Source: Pelagibacterium limicola
Lineage (GTDB): Bacteria > Pseudomonadota > Alphaproteobacteria > Rhizobiales > Devosiaceae
Assembly (NCBI RefSeq): GCF_015694405.1
Contig: NZ_JADQDB010000006.1
Coordinates: 1-64,000, forward strand
Direction: 5' to 3'
Length of the DNA: 64,000 nucleotides
The notes beneath the pieces were generated by a model that was given only the letters and a program-made list of their open reading frames with translations, made no database searches and had not been told where the DNA came from. How positions within the stretch are numbered: the first letter of the stretch is position 1; each line of letters begins with the position of its first letter. Both the position numbers and the translations under genes were made by a program. Below, piece by piece: positions 18,603-28,282 of this stretch.

Positions 18603-19394
18603 TTACGATTGAGCTTGTTCGCCCTCTGACACTCCGGAGATAAAATCGGTCAGTGCGGGAAGGGTCTCGTTCGGACGGTCTTCAAGCAAGGTATGCGAGG
18701 CAAACGGCAGGTTGAGAAGTCGCGCCCCCTCCACCCGTTCGGCCAGATCAAACGCTTGCCGCCGGGATACGAGAAAGTCCTCGTCTCCGTGCACCACAAG
18801 GAGCGGAACTTTGATGGCCCGAACCGTCTCCCCCGGGTAAGCATCGGCATCTCGACCAAGCCACATGGACTTTGTTGCCTCGAACAGCCGGGCGAAATCG
18901 GGTTCCGGGTTTTCGGCCTCGTACCTTTCGATCTGCTCCGAAAACATCTCGCGCCATTCTTCGACCGTAACACCCTGATAGACCTCGCGGATCGGGTCAT
19001 CGTCGGGCAGCACCCAGTGCGCTGCAACAGCAACGACAAAACGCGGCCGAACGACACCAGGTGCCGCCGCGAGCCGCAACGCGACGATTCCACCGTCACT
19101 ATGGCCGATAAGTCCGGCCTCGTTCAGTCCGAGTTCTTTCAGCACGGCGGCGACATCATCCGCGAGTTGACGATATGTCATTTTCACCTGGCCCAGGCCC
19201 GACCTGCCATGACCGCGGCTGTCGATGGTAATCAGCCGATATTGTTGTATGAGATGCTTGGCGAGCGGCACGAAGTCGGCTCTGCTCCCCAAGCCGCCAT
19301 GCAGGAGAACAATTGGTGGTCCGTCCGACTTGCCTGCCTGTGAGACAAACAATGCGGTTTCGCCTGCTGTAACCATGTGCCCAGTATCAAACAT
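18603..19394 (-). CDS. Alpha/beta hydrolase
   Basis: Hydrolase of 263 residues of the alpha/beta fold. Seen motifs are the oxyanion strand PIVLLHGGLGSRADFVPLAKHL, then ITIDSRGHGRSG, the nucleophile elbow GHSDGG, the acid strand LLVVHGDEDFLV, and the catalytic His in FASHTLLEDRP near the end. The ATG at 19394 follows GAGGG; an in-frame extension of 29 residues upstream is less likely. Substrate unknown. A frameshifted MarR-like remnant lies just upstream on the same strand and may once have controlled it. Confidence 0.9.
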   Translation of the reverse strand: MFDTGHMVTAGETALFVSQAGKSDGPPIVLLHGGLGSRADFVPLAKHLIQQYRLITIDSRGHGRSGLGQVKMTYRQLADDVAAVLKELGLNEAGLIGHSDGGIVALRLAAAPGVVRPRFVVAVAAHWVLPDDDPIREVYQGVTVEEWREMFSEQIERYEAENPEPDFARLFEATKSMWLGRDADAYPGETVRAIKVPLLVVHGDEDFLVSRRQAFDLAERVEGARLLNLPFASHTLLEDRPNETLPALTDFISGVSEGEQAQS

Positions 19395-19552
19395 GCTACC
19401 CTCTCTTAACGTTTGTACACGAGGTAACGTGCGAAGTGGCAAGATGAGTTGATCCTGAACAAAGTGCTGCACGGCGCGCATTGAGCCGGCAAGCTACGGC
19501 GACAGCGCCTGCCGAACTCGGTAGTGTCGACAATCGCTACCCGAAACCGATG

Positions 19553-19816
19553 TTATCGATCCTCCGCCGACGGTCGACCGAGCGCTTTGTTGAGGAGAAG
19601 CGCCAGCTGGTCTTGCTCATCTGCGGTAAGCTGGGACGCCGCGTTCCTGGCAAACTCGAAGGACTGCTCGACGCGTAAACGGCTTCTCCCATAGGCGTGC
19701 GGGTGAGTTGGCGAGAGCGCCCACCTTCGGGATTGACCTGCGCTCTCTCGCTCGCGCATCTTCTCAGCCGTTGAATCTCCGGACTGTCTAAATACGGATC
19801 CAGACCGTAATGGCAT
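19553..19816 (-). pseudogene. Frameshifted MarR-like regulator remnant
   Basis: On the minus strand, one frame (about 19735-19676) reads NPEGGRSRQLTRTPMGEAVY, which resembles the MarR wing pattern D-x-R-x-LT-x-x-G. The adjacent frame from about 19675 down to 19553 reads RVEQSFEFARNAASQ followed by LTADEQDQLALLLNKAL, which resembles the C-terminal dimerisation helix of MarR proteins (LT-x-E-E-x-x-x-L-x-x-L-L-x-x-L). Joining them requires a single frameshift near 19675. The N-terminal part with the recognition helix was not found. Either a real decayed regulator or a sequencing frameshift; the identification rests on short motifs only. Confidence 0.4.
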
Positions 19817-19937
19817 TCGGATTAAAAGGGTTCCAAAACAACAATTTGCGTAAGGTAGAAACCAAATCGTCAGATCCCTTCCGCGACACCCGGAGCCCGA
19901 AAGGGCCCGCGTCTGGGGCTTCGGATCGGCGCGAAAT

Positions 19938-20645
19938 TCAGCGAAAATGGCCCGGAAACGTCAGATACTCGTCGATAAGGGCCAGGCTCTGCTCATATTC
20001 TGGCGCATGCGCTGCGAGTTCGTCTCTCAATTCGACTGGGGGCAACCAGCCTGGATCGATGCCGGTCATGTCGGGCAATTGGTGCGCAATACCCTTGTGA
20101 CAGTCGATGCAGGTGTAACCATCCTGCTGAATCAAGAACGCGTTATGAATCTCCGCCGCCCGTTGGGTCTGACGGGTGAAGTCCATGGCGACCTCGGAGT
20201 GGCAATTGCGGCATTCAAGCGAGTCGTTGGACTTTAGACGCGCCCATTCGTGCTGGGCGAGACGTAGGCGCTCATCAAGGAATTTCTGCCGGGTATCGAT
20301 GGTGCCGAAAATATGTCCCCAGACTTCCTTTGAGGCCTGCATCTTGCGCGCGATCTTGTCAGTCCAGTTGTGGGGAACGTGGCAGTCGGAACAGATGGCC
20401 CGTACCCCTGACCGGTTGGTGAAGTGGACGGTCTGGGTCATCTCCTGATAGACATTAGCCTCCATCTCATGACACGAGATGCAAAAGGCTTCAGTGTTGG
20501 TGATTTCCATGGCGGTATTGAAGCCGCCCCAAAAAACCACCCCCCCGACAAAACCGCCTAGGGTTAGAAACCCCACGCTGAGATAGGCGCTGGGCCGGCT
20601 GGCGATGTTCCAGAAAACCAGTAGCGGTCTTTTCAGCCAATTCAT
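19938..20645 (-). CDS. napC: Periplasmic nitrate reductase cytochrome c-type protein NapC
   Basis: Membrane-anchored tetrahaem cytochrome of the NapC/NirT family (235 residues). It takes electrons from the quinol pool and passes them to NapAB. One N-terminal membrane helix (about 20-42, [17 protein letters not shown]) is followed by four CxxCH haem motifs: CISCH, CSDCH, CRNCH and CIDCH. It is the last gene of napEFDABC and overlaps the napB stop by four bases. Confidence 0.97.
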   Translation of the reverse strand: MNWLKRPLLVFWNIASRPSAYLSVGFLTLGGFVGGVVFWGGFNTAMEITNTEAFCISCHEMEANVYQEMTQTVHFTNRSGVRAICSDCHVPHNWTDKIARKMQASKEVWGHIFGTIDTRQKFLDERLRLAQHEWARLKSNDSLECRNCHSEVAMDFTRQTQRAAEIHNAFLIQQDGYTCIDCHKGIAHQLPDMTGIDPGWLPPVELRDELAAHAPEYEQSLALIDEYLTFPGHFR

Positions 20646-21115
20646 TGCACGGCCTCCCTATCAACCTGCATCAGGGTCAGCATGTCCCTGAATTCATTGG
20701 GGACGAGAGGTTGCGCGTCGGATTGCTGAACATGGCAGGCTGTGCAGAAGTAGCGGCGCGGAGCGACGTCGGCCAGCATCTGGCCATCGCGGTCCATATA
20801 GTGCGTAAAACTTAGCATCGGCGCGCGCACAAAATCATTGAGCTCGCGCTTGTGGCAATCAAGACAGCGGTTGGTATTGAGCGTCAGCTGGTACCCGTCT
20901 ATCGAATGGGGAATAACGGGCGGTTGCTCGGGATAATTGCGCATGCGGCGCACATCGTCGGTAATCGTCCGCGCAATGGGCGGCGCTGGCACTTCGGCCA
21001 TCGGATCGGCAGCGCCCGTCAGCCGCGGAACTATGTCCTGAGCGAGTGCCGCGGTGGCCAGAAGAACAAAGCCGATAAGAACAGCAAGCAATTTGGGTGT
21101 GGTGTTGCCAGTCAT
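20642..21115 (-). CDS. napB: Periplasmic nitrate reductase small subunit NapB
   Basis: Dihaem cytochrome c electron-transfer subunit of 157 residues. It has a signal peptide (ending AALAQ, about residue 26) and two haem motifs, CLDCH and CTACH, plus the NapB segment [20 protein letters not shown]. The ATG at 21115 overlaps the napA stop as ATGA; an eight-residue longer form is possible but would extend into napA. Confidence 0.96.
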   Translation of the reverse strand: MTGNTTPKLLAVLIGFVLLATAALAQDIVPRLTGAADPMAEVPAPPIARTITDDVRRMRNYPEQPPVIPHSIDGYQLTLNTNRCLDCHKRELNDFVRAPMLSFTHYMDRDGQMLADVAPRRYFCTACHVQQSDAQPLVPNEFRDMLTLMQVDREAVQ

Positions 21116-23607
21116 GCGTGTTCCACCTTCACTGCACACTTCTTGAAATCGGTCTGCCGCGATATCGGATCGTTGGCGTCGAGCGTGACTTTGTTGATCA
21201 ACTGACTGGCATCAAACCAGGGAACAAAGATCACGCCTCGTGGCATGCGATTGCGGCCCCGCGTCTCGAGCCGCGTTCGCATCTCGCCACGCCGCGACAT
21301 CACGCGGATTTCCGCGCCCCGGTTGAGGCCGCGTTCCCGGGCATCGTCAGGATGCATGAAGCATACCGCGCCGGGGAATGCCTTGTAGAGCTCGGGCACC
21401 CGCATGGTCATCGATCCCGAGTGCCAGTGTTCGAGCACCCGGCCGGTGACTAGCCACAAGTTATATTCCTCGTCGGGCGCCTCGGCAGGAGGTTCATATG
21501 GAACGGCCAGGATGATCGCCTTCCCATCCGGCATGCCGTAGAAATCGACATCCTTGCCAGCCTCTACATAGGAGTCATAACCCTCCCGATAGCGCCATTT
21601 GGTTTCCTCGCCGTCAACCACTGGCCAGCGCAGGCCGCGTACCTCATGATAGGTGTCGAACGGTGCCAGGTCATGCGCCTTACCGCGTCCGAATTCGGCA
21701 TATTCCTCGAACAGGCCCTTTTGCAGGTAAAAGCCGAAATGATCTGCCTCTGCGTTTGCGTAGGCGGCATCGACCTCTCCGCGCGCAAAGCGGTCGACAT
21801 GGCCGTTGGCAAAGAGCACATCATAGAGCGACTTGCCCCGGTATTCGGGATTTGTGTCGAGAATTTCGGCAGGCCAGACTTCGTCCGTCACAAATCGCTT
21901 GGAGAATTCCACAAGCTGCCAGAGATCCGAGCGTGCCTCGCCCGGGGCATCGACCAACTGGTGCCAGAAATGGGTGCGCCGTTCGGCGTTTCCGTACGCG
22001 CCTTCCTTTTCGACCCACATCGCGGCTGGCAGGATAAGGTCAGCGGCCATCGCTGTGACGGTGGGATAGGCATCCGAGACGACGATGAAGTTCTCCGGAT
22101 TACGATAGCCCGGCCAGGTTTCCTGGGTCGTGTTAGGCGCGGCCTGCATGTTATTGTTGACCTGAACCCAATAGAAATTGATCTCCCCATCCTTGAGCTT
22201 GCGGTCTTGCTCGACGGCATGGGCACCAACCCAGTCGGGGAGCAGGCCCTCTGGCAGATGCCAGATGTGTTCGGCCTTTTCGCGATGCGCGGCATTGGTC
22301 ACGACCATGTCGGCCGGCAGGCGGTGGGCAAAGGTGCCGACTTCTCGCGCTGTGCCGCAGGCCGAGGGCTGGCCCGTCAGCGAGAACGGGCTGTTTCCGG
22401 GTTCGGAAATCTTGCCGGTCAGCAGATGCAGATTATAGATCATATGATTGGCCCACACGCCCCGAACGTGCTGGTTGAACCCCATCGTCCAGAGTGACAT
22501 CACCTTTGTAGCGGGGTCGGCGTAAAGCTCCGCCAGTTCTTCAAGGAAGCCCGGTTCGACCCCGGAGATTTCGGCCGCCCTTTGAAGAGGATACTGGGCG
22601 ACATGCGCTGCAAAGGCATCGAAATCGATAGGCTCCATAGCGCCAGCCTCAGCGGCCCCGGTCGCGACCTGTTGCAGGGGGTGCTCGGGGCGCAAGCCAT
22701 ATCCGATATTGGTGTTACCGCGCATGAACTTGGTGTGCCGGTCAACAAATGCCGTGTTCACCCGGCCGGTCGATATGATGTGATGGGCGATATAGTTCAT
22801 GATCGCCAGATCGCTGCCGGGCTTGAAGATGATCGACAGGTCCGCAAGATCAGACGACCTGTTGGTGAAGGTCTGCAGCGATGCTACCCGCACATGCGCA
22901 TTGGACAGGCGGCGGTCGGTCAGCCGCGTCCAGAGGATCGGATGCATTTCCGCCATGTTCGATCCCCAGAGCACAAAAGCGTCGGCGTGCTCGAAATCGT
23001 CGTAGCAACCCATAGGTTCGTCCATGCCGAACGTGCGCATGAAGGCGGTCGCCGCCGATGCCATGCAGTGCCGCGCATTAGGGTCGAGATTGTTGGAGAG
23101 GAACCCGGCCCGCATCAGTTTCGAAGCGGCATACCCTTCCCAGATCGTCCACTGGCCAGAGCCGAACATGGCGACACCCCTGGGCCCTTTCCTGGCAAGT
23201 GTCTCTTTTGCCTTCGCCGCCATGACATCGAACGCCTCGTCCCAGGACACAGGCTCGAATTCGCCCTCCTTGTCATAGACACCATCACGCTTGCGTAGCA
23301 GGGGCTGCTGGAGGCGATCGGCGCCATACATGATCTTTGAAAGAAAATAGCCCTTAATGCAGTTGAGGCCGCGATTGACTTCGGCCTGCATGTCCCCATG
23401 GGTTGCGACCACGTGGCCTTCGCGCACGCCCACCATGACCCCGCAGCCTGTGCCGCAGAACCGGCATGGAGCCTTGGACCATTCGATGCGCAGGGCTTCG
23501 GAACCCCCGGTGACGGGCTGGGCCACGGCCGGCAGGGATATGCCGGCAACTGCCGCCGCAGCGCTGGCGGCTTGAGCTTTTATAACGTCGCGGCGCGTGA
23601 GGGTCAT
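21112..23607 (-). CDS. napA: Periplasmic nitrate reductase catalytic subunit NapA
   Basis: Molybdopterin enzyme of 831 residues that reduces nitrate to nitrite in the periplasm. It begins with a Tat signal ([11 protein letters not shown]), followed by the [4Fe-4S] ligands [13 protein letters not shown] and, later, CIKGYF. The cysteine that binds molybdenum is in ARHCMASA. Further Mo-bis-MGD contacts include [12 protein letters not shown] and the C-terminal [16 protein letters not shown]. Length equals the family norm. It overlaps napD and napB by four bases each. Confidence 0.98.
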   Translation of the reverse strand: MTLTRRDVIKAQAASAAAAVAGISLPAVAQPVTGGSEALRIEWSKAPCRFCGTGCGVMVGVREGHVVATHGDMQAEVNRGLNCIKGYFLSKIMYGADRLQQPLLRKRDGVYDKEGEFEPVSWDEAFDVMAAKAKETLARKGPRGVAMFGSGQWTIWEGYAASKLMRAGFLSNNLDPNARHCMASAATAFMRTFGMDEPMGCYDDFEHADAFVLWGSNMAEMHPILWTRLTDRRLSNAHVRVASLQTFTNRSSDLADLSIIFKPGSDLAIMNYIAHHIISTGRVNTAFVDRHTKFMRGNTNIGYGLRPEHPLQQVATGAAEAGAMEPIDFDAFAAHVAQYPLQRAAEISGVEPGFLEELAELYADPATKVMSLWTMGFNQHVRGVWANHMIYNLHLLTGKISEPGNSPFSLTGQPSACGTAREVGTFAHRLPADMVVTNAAHREKAEHIWHLPEGLLPDWVGAHAVEQDRKLKDGEINFYWVQVNNNMQAAPNTTQETWPGYRNPENFIVVSDAYPTVTAMAADLILPAAMWVEKEGAYGNAERRTHFWHQLVDAPGEARSDLWQLVEFSKRFVTDEVWPAEILDTNPEYRGKSLYDVLFANGHVDRFARGEVDAAYANAEADHFGFYLQKGLFEEYAEFGRGKAHDLAPFDTYHEVRGLRWPVVDGEETKWRYREGYDSYVEAGKDVDFYGMPDGKAIILAVPYEPPAEAPDEEYNLWLVTGRVLEHWHSGSMTMRVPELYKAFPGAVCFMHPDDARERGLNRGAEIRVMSRRGEMRTRLETRGRNRMPRGVIFVPWFDASQLINKVTLDANDPISRQTDFKKCAVKVEHA

Positions 23608-23876
23608 ACCGGTTCTCCCAAGGTTTGGACGGGTTCGGCCTGCTCGTAAACGAGGTTCGCCGAGATGACATCGTCGATGGTGGCAATGCGGGTCAGCACG
23701 GCGCCCACTGCACCACTGGTTGAGCCTTCGATGATGAGAATTATCCGGCCCTCATCGGCGTGTGCTATCTCGCAATTGTCCACGCCCAATATTTCGGCGA
23801 CAACGGCAGCCTGACGTTCGGGCCGGGTGCGCACGAGGGCGCTTGATATGTGCAACATTTCCGGTGAATCACGCAT
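23604..23876 (-). CDS. napD: Nitrate reductase maturation chaperone NapD
   Basis: Small cytoplasmic chaperone (90 residues) that binds the NapA Tat signal. Family features are [15 protein letters not shown] near the start and the GRIILIIEG strand. The ATG at 23876 was chosen because GGAGG lies seven bases upstream and it overlaps the napF end by eight bases. The frame is open nine codons further, into napF. It overlaps napA by four bases. Confidence 0.94.
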   Translation of the reverse strand: MRDSPEMLHISSALVRTRPERQAAVVAEILGVDNCEIAHADEGRIILIIEGSTSGAVGAVLTRIATIDDVISANLVYEQAEPVQTLGEPV

Positions 23877-24369
23877 GAACTGCCTCCGAGTCATGGCAAA
23901 CAATTCCGATGGCGCGCACGGGGCAGGAGGAAACGCATGCGCCGCACCCGGTACACAAATCGCTATCTAGCCGGGGAAGTGGGACGCCACCCAGTCGCGG
24001 GGAGAAGTGCAATGCGCTTTGAGGGCAAGCGTCTGCGCAGGACTGGCAATAGGTGCCGCGTGCGGCGAGGCACTGATCCGCTATCAATAAGCTGTGTCCA
24101 AAGCCAGCGACAGATGGCAAGGACGAAAACACCGGCTCCGGGCAGACGTGAGCGCACGCATCGCAGAAAGTGCATTCGCCGTCCTCAAAACTGATTTCGG
24201 GTAACCCGGCCTCGCCACGTATGATTATGCCGGTTGGGCAGGCGTCCATGCAGGCGCCGCAGGTAGTGCAATGGGCATCGACATCGGCCTCCTGGACGCC
24301 GGGCGGACGCAGCGGCGGTGTTCCACGGCTCGTTCGTCCCCTTAAAAAATTCCGGCGCGAAAAATCCAT
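23869..24369 (-). CDS. napF: Ferredoxin-type protein NapF
   Basis: Iron-sulphur protein of 166 residues thought to help NapA cofactor maturation. Four Cys clusters are visible: CTTCGACMDACP, CTFCDACAHVCP, CQSCADACP and CTGCGACVSSCP, consistent with four [4Fe-4S] sites, the third somewhat irregular. The N terminus is the twin-Arg-like DFSRRNFLRG seen in NapF proteins. Second gene of the nap operon, nine bases after napE. Confidence 0.96.
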   Translation of the reverse strand: MDFSRRNFLRGRTSRGTPPLRPPGVQEADVDAHCTTCGACMDACPTGIIIRGEAGLPEISFEDGECTFCDACAHVCPEPVFSSLPSVAGFGHSLLIADQCLAARGTYCQSCADACPQSALHFSPRLGGVPLPRLDSDLCTGCGACVSSCPVRAIGIVCHDSEAVHA

Positions 24370-24378
24370 CGCCGTGTC

Positions 24379-24561
24379 CTAGGCCGGCGGGCCCGGCGGG
24401 CCGAAGACGATCTGCCACATCCAGACGAGGAACCCGTATCCTCCGACGATGCCGACGGCGATGAATGGCCAGATCACCGCAGCAAGCACGAAAAATACGA
24501 CAAGCTCAAGCCTGCGGGTGGTCTTGTCCGGCGACTTGGTCTCGCTTTGCGAAGGCGTCAC
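24379..24561 (-). CDS. napE: Periplasmic nitrate reductase protein NapE
   Basis: Small membrane protein (60 residues) with one helix and the NapE signature of the ETRRFLFLA type, here KTTRRLELVVFFVLAAVIWP, then GGYGFLVWM. It starts with GTG at 24561 preceded by an AGGAGGAG element. Function is not established in any organism. Only 62 bases separate it from the upstream membrane-protein gene of the cco operon and no terminator is visible there, so nap may be partly co-transcribed with cco. Confidence 0.9.
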   Translation of the reverse strand: MTPSQSETKSPDKTTRRLELVVFFVLAAVIWPFIAVGIVGGYGFLVWMWQIVFGPPGPPA

Positions 24562-24623
24562 CTTCTGTCTCCTCCTCGACGTTTTTGATTCAGCCTACAC
24601 AAAATTCCGCCCGACTCAACCTG

Positions 24624-24836
24624 CTAGGCGGGATGGCGCTTGAACCAGTTCACAACGGCCGCAATCAGGAACAACGCTACGCCGCCGAGGAAAAAACCAC
24701 CCAGCACGTGATTGAAGAGAAAACCGATATCGAATTGGCCGTAGACCATCACGCCCCGCGCCGTGCCAATGGCCGCCCCAAATAGACCGCCGGCCAAAAA
24801 TGCGAGCCAGATGTTCCATTTACGTCTGGACACCAT
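24624..24836 (-). CDS. Small two-helix membrane protein of the cco-nap junction
   Basis: Seventy residues with two hydrophobic segments (about 9-28 and 40-63) joined by a short loop with a GxxxG-like pattern (GGLFGAAIG). Its ATG at 24836 lies 17 bases inside the end of ccoS, so it is translated with it. I do not recognise the family. Its place directly after ccoS suggests a role in cbb3 oxidase assembly or in linking to the nap genes that follow. Confidence 0.7.
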   Translation of the reverse strand: MVSRRKWNIWLAFLAGGLFGAAIGTARGVMVYGQFDIGFLFNHVLGGFFLGGVALFLIAAVVNWFKRHPA

Positions 24837-25071
24837 GAGTGGACTCCCCTCCGCCGTTCGCCACTTTTCTGCCGTTTTCAACGGGCGAGGCGCCGGGTGG
24901 TTCCGCGCGCCGGACTGTCCTCTGGGGTGGCAGGTCGACCGATAAAAGGATCCGTTCGGCCGCGCCGTCCAAATCCTCATACTGCCGGGCCCTGAGCGAC
25001 CATAGGAAGACACCCAGGCCAGCGAAACCCATCAGAAGGGACAGCGGGATGAGATAAAAGAATTCGCTCAT
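24820..25071 (-). CDS. ccoS: cbb3-type oxidase assembly protein CcoS/FixS
   Basis: Short membrane protein (83 residues) needed for cofactor insertion into cbb3 oxidase. It has the family pattern: an N-terminal helix FFYLIPLSLLMGFAGLGVFLWSL, then RARQYEDLDGAAERIL, the conserved xGQYDDLDGPAxRIL-type motif. The tail after residue 55 is longer and more polar than usual. It overlaps ccoI by four bases. Confidence 0.95.
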   Translation of the reverse strand: MSEFFYLIPLSLLMGFAGLGVFLWSLRARQYEDLDGAAERILLSVDLPPQRTVRRAEPPGASPVENGRKVANGGGESTHGVQT

Positions 25072-27275
25072 TTAGCCGGCGCCCCTCCTAGCCGCATGGC
25101 GTTGGCGACCACGATCACCGACGAGATGGACATGGCGAGTGCCGCAACGAGCGGAGTGACATGGCCGAGGACCGCTATGGGCAGCGCAATAACGTTGTAG
25201 AGAATCGAAATGACAAAGTTTTGACGCACCAGAACAGCTGCTCCCCGTGCAATGCCAATCGCCTCGGGTACGGCCAGAAGGCTTTCATGGAGGAAAACGA
25301 GGCCCGCCCTCGCCCGCCCGACATCGGCGGCGTTCGACGGGGTCATCGCGACGTCGGCAAGCGCGATGGCCGGACCATCATTGAGTCCATCGCCGATCAT
25401 CAGCACCTTGTGCCCTTCCGCTTTGAGGGTGGCGAGCCGGGCGAGTTTTTCGCCCGGATCCTGCTCGGAAAAGGCGCGCTCGACGCCCAAGTCCGCAGCG
25501 AGCGCGGAAACGTTCTTTTCGCTGTCGCCAGAGAGCACTTCGAGATCGAGGCCAGCAGTTTCAAGCGTAGCGATCGCTTTCCGGGCGTCCTTGCGCAACT
25601 CGTCGCCAAAGCCGAATTGAGCGAGGATCCGGCCATCCGCAGCGAGGACGGTGACTTGGGGGGCATCGGCATCGCCCGTGGCCCAGGCCCGGCGGCCCAG
25701 CCGGTAATAAACGCCGTCCACCCGGCCTTCGACCCCGAAACCGGCGCTCTCGCTGATCTCTTCTGCTTTGCGGATTTGCAAGTCGCGCGCGGCGGCGGCG
25801 CGGCTGATGGCGCGGGCGACCGGGTGCAGGGAATGCGCGGCTAAGGCCGCCGCCACGATCAGATGCTGCGGATCGATGTCCAAATCGGGATCGAGGACCA
25901 GTTCGCCTGTCGTCAGCGTACCGGTCTTGTCGAAGACAACGGTATCGATTTCGGCCAGTCGTTCAAGTGCGGCGCCATCGCGCAACATGATGCCGCGGGC
26001 AAAGAGCCGCTGGGCTGCAACCACATGCACCATCGGGACGGCAAGCCCGAGCGCGCAGGGGCAGGTGATGATGAGCACGGCAATGGCGATGGTGATCGAG
26101 TGGTGGAAGTCGCCGGTCACCACCATCCAACCCGCAAAAGAGAGAAACGCTGCTAGATGAACGATCGGCGCGTAATATCGGGACAGGCGATCGGCGACGC
26201 GCCGATAGCGACCGCGCCCCGCGTCGGCGGCATCCATCATGCGGATCATTTCGGCGAGAAAGGAGTCCCGGGCAGCGGCCTTTGCCACGACGGTGAGCGG
26301 GCCGGTCAGATTGAGTGTGCCAGCCCGGAGGAGCGTTCCGGGTGCTGCGACGAGCGGTACCGCCTCGCCGTTGACGAGGGAGACATCAATATCGGAGTGC
26401 CCTTCGGAAACCTCGCAATCGAGGGGGATACGCTCGCCGGCGGCGATCAAGAGCGTCTCGTCTGGCGTGATTTCAGCGAGGGGGCGATATTGCGTTTGGC
26501 CGGATGCTGCCCGCACCACGGCGCCGCGGGCAACAAGACGTTCCAGCCCGCGTACTGTCGTGCGCGCACGCTCGCGCATCATGTGATCAAGCGTGCGACC
26601 GATGAGCAGGAAGAAGACAAGCGAGGTGACGGCATCGAAATAAGCATGGTGTGCGCTGTTGAGCGTGTCAAATACGCTCAGCAGGAAAGCCAGAGCGATC
26701 CCGATCGTTATCGGCACATCCATATTTGTCGTGCCCCGGCGCAGGGCGGCAAAGGCCGACAGGTAGAAAACACGTCCTGAATAGAGAAGGGCTGGCAGGG
26801 CTATGAGCCCGGAAATGCCATGCAGCAGATCGCGCATCGTTCCATCGGCGCCCGACCATACGCCGACCGAAAGCGTCATGACGTTCATGGATGCAAAAGC
26901 AGCGACGGCGAGGGCCTTGACCAGCCGCCAGAACTCGGTATCCGCCGTGGGGGCGGTCAGATCGAGCAGATGGCCCTTATAGCCCAGTTTTTCGAGCGCC
27001 CCGAGAGCTCTGCCCACCGCCGCCGGGTTGCGCCAGACAAGAGTTACACGCTTGCCCGAAAGGTTGACTCGCGCGGATTCGATGCCCTCGAGACCGCCCA
27101 GGGCGTCTTCGATCTTGCCTATACAACCCCCGCAATGAATGGCCGGGGCGGAAATATCGGTCTGCACCGCGCCATCGGGCAGGGTGCGACTCACCAGGCG
27201 CAGTTCGGCCTCATCCGGTCCGGCGACCGCCCGGCGTCCGATATCGGCCATTTCCGCCGGCGCGCAACATGTCAT
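25068..27275 (-). CDS. ccoI: Copper-transporting P-type ATPase CcoI/FixI
   Basis: P1B-type ATPase (735 residues) that supplies copper to cbb3 oxidase. It has an N-terminal heavy-metal domain with CGGC (AIHCGGCIGKIEDALGG), the membrane metal motif TCPCALGLAVPM, the phosphorylation site DKTGTLTTGE and the nucleotide-binding and hinge motif GDGLNDGPAIA. An extra Cys pair (MTCC) is at the very start. The HP motif is seen as HSLHPVARAI. It overlaps the DUF2189 gene and ccoS by four bases each. Confidence 0.96.
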   Translation of the reverse strand: MTCCAPAEMADIGRRAVAGPDEAELRLVSRTLPDGAVQTDISAPAIHCGGCIGKIEDALGGLEGIESARVNLSGKRVTLVWRNPAAVGRALGALEKLGYKGHLLDLTAPTADTEFWRLVKALAVAAFASMNVMTLSVGVWSGADGTMRDLLHGISGLIALPALLYSGRVFYLSAFAALRRGTTNMDVPITIGIALAFLLSVFDTLNSAHHAYFDAVTSLVFFLLIGRTLDHMMRERARTTVRGLERLVARGAVVRAASGQTQYRPLAEITPDETLLIAAGERIPLDCEVSEGHSDIDVSLVNGEAVPLVAAPGTLLRAGTLNLTGPLTVVAKAAARDSFLAEMIRMMDAADAGRGRYRRVADRLSRYYAPIVHLAAFLSFAGWMVVTGDFHHSITIAIAVLIITCPCALGLAVPMVHVVAAQRLFARGIMLRDGAALERLAEIDTVVFDKTGTLTTGELVLDPDLDIDPQHLIVAAALAAHSLHPVARAISRAAAARDLQIRKAEEISESAGFGVEGRVDGVYYRLGRRAWATGDADAPQVTVLAADGRILAQFGFGDELRKDARKAIATLETAGLDLEVLSGDSEKNVSALAADLGVERAFSEQDPGEKLARLATLKAEGHKVLMIGDGLNDGPAIALADVAMTPSNAADVGRARAGLVFLHESLLAVPEAIGIARGAAVLVRQNFVISILYNVIALPIAVLGHVTPLVAALAMSISSVIVVANAMRLGGAPAK

Positions 27276-28066
27276 TGCGGTTCGTCGCAGATTGCCTTGT
27301 AGCTATGCCAGGTGGCATGGCCAAGAAGTGGGAATATGAGGACGAATCCGGCAAAGCCCGTAAGGATGCTTACGGCACATAGTGCCAGGATAATTGCGCC
27401 CCACACGACCATTACCCCTTTGTTGTGCCAGGCGTAGCTCATGGAGATGCCCATTGCGGTGAATGCATCGAGCTTCCGATCGAGCAGCAGCGGAATGGAA
27501 AAGGCACTGATGGCGAAGCCGAGCGCGGCAAAAAGTCCTCCCACCAGCGTGCCGGTCACCATAAGCGCCCAGCCTTCCGGCGTGGAAAACAGCATCTCGA
27601 CGATCCGGCCGAGTCCAGGGAACGGCAGCCAACCCCAAAAGAGCGCGAAAAGCAGAACAGCCGCCCGCATCCAGAGCATAGCCAGTAGGGCAAGGATCGC
27701 GCCGATGAAAAGAATATGGTAGCCCGCCCCGCGCTTTATGAGGACCATGTCCGTCAGGCGTACGGGTCTGCCTTCGGCAATCCGGTGACTTTTTTCGTAA
27801 AGACCGGTGGCCAGCGCGGGCGCGACGACGAGAAAGGCCGAAAGGGCCGGGAACAGGATGTGATCCCACCCATAGAATACCATCCCCACGACCACGAGGG
27901 CCGAGAGAGAAGCGACCGCAAGGCCGTAAAGTAGGCTCGGGGCAGGGACCGTCCAGAGATCGCGCCAGCCGCCAGCAAGCCAGTCGAGCGGTGCACTGAG
28001 CGGCAGGTTGCGTTTGCGCCGCGAGGGAAGGGGAGCATCGATCTCTATCTGGGTTGAATCTGTCAT
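27272..28066 (-). CDS. DUF2189 integral membrane protein
   Basis: Membrane protein of 264 residues with about six hydrophobic segments. It carries the DUF2189 pattern: PLDWLAGGWRDLW near residue 30, ALATGLYEKSHRIAEG and a C-terminal PLLGHATWHSYKAIC. The function is unknown. It stands exactly where ccoG and ccoH are found in many cbb3 loci, and overlaps ccoI by four bases, so a role in oxidase assembly or membrane copper handling is plausible but unproven. Confidence 0.85.
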   Translation of the reverse strand: MTDSTQIEIDAPLPSRRKRNLPLSAPLDWLAGGWRDLWTVPAPSLLYGLAVASLSALVVVGMVFYGWDHILFPALSAFLVVAPALATGLYEKSHRIAEGRPVRLTDMVLIKRGAGYHILFIGAILALLAMLWMRAAVLLFALFWGWLPFPGLGRIVEMLFSTPEGWALMVTGTLVGGLFAALGFAISAFSIPLLLDRKLDAFTAMGISMSYAWHNKGVMVVWGAIILALCAVSILTGFAGFVLIFPLLGHATWHSYKAICDEPQ

Positions 28067-28081
28067 CGGTGCAGGTCCTTG

Positions 28082-28282
28082 TCAGCAGGATGAGCGCGCG
28101 GCCCGAAAACCGGGAGCCTCATGACCGGGCTTGAGATGATCGACGCAGGCTGGCTGCGAAGCGAAGGCGACATAAACGAGGTGGGCATTGGCAAGCACAA
28201 AGAGGATACATCCCCCGGCGATGAGGGCGGCGACGATCCAGCGACGTCTGCCAGCGCCCGTAATGCCTGCTGTCCGGCTCAT
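28082..28282 (-). CDS. Small single-helix membrane protein next to ccoP
   Basis: Sixty-six residues: a basic start (TGAGRRRW), one hydrophobic helix (IVAALIAGGCILFVLANAHLVYVAF), then a short tail with two Cys residues (QPACVDHLKPG and the C-terminal SSC). The ATG at 28282 overlaps the ccoP stop by four bases, so it is a real coupled gene. I do not recognise it. A copper- or redox-related role is possible from the Cys residues; FixH proteins are much longer (about 150 residues). Confidence 0.7.
   Translation of the reverse strand: MSRTAGITGAGRRRWIVAALIAGGCILFVLANAHLVYVAFASQPACVDHLKPGHEAPGFRAARSSC

Noticed and set aside
19890-19910. GCCC-GAAA-GGGC hairpin downstream of napC
   Set aside because: Short stem with no T-tract on the minus strand; not convincing as a terminator.
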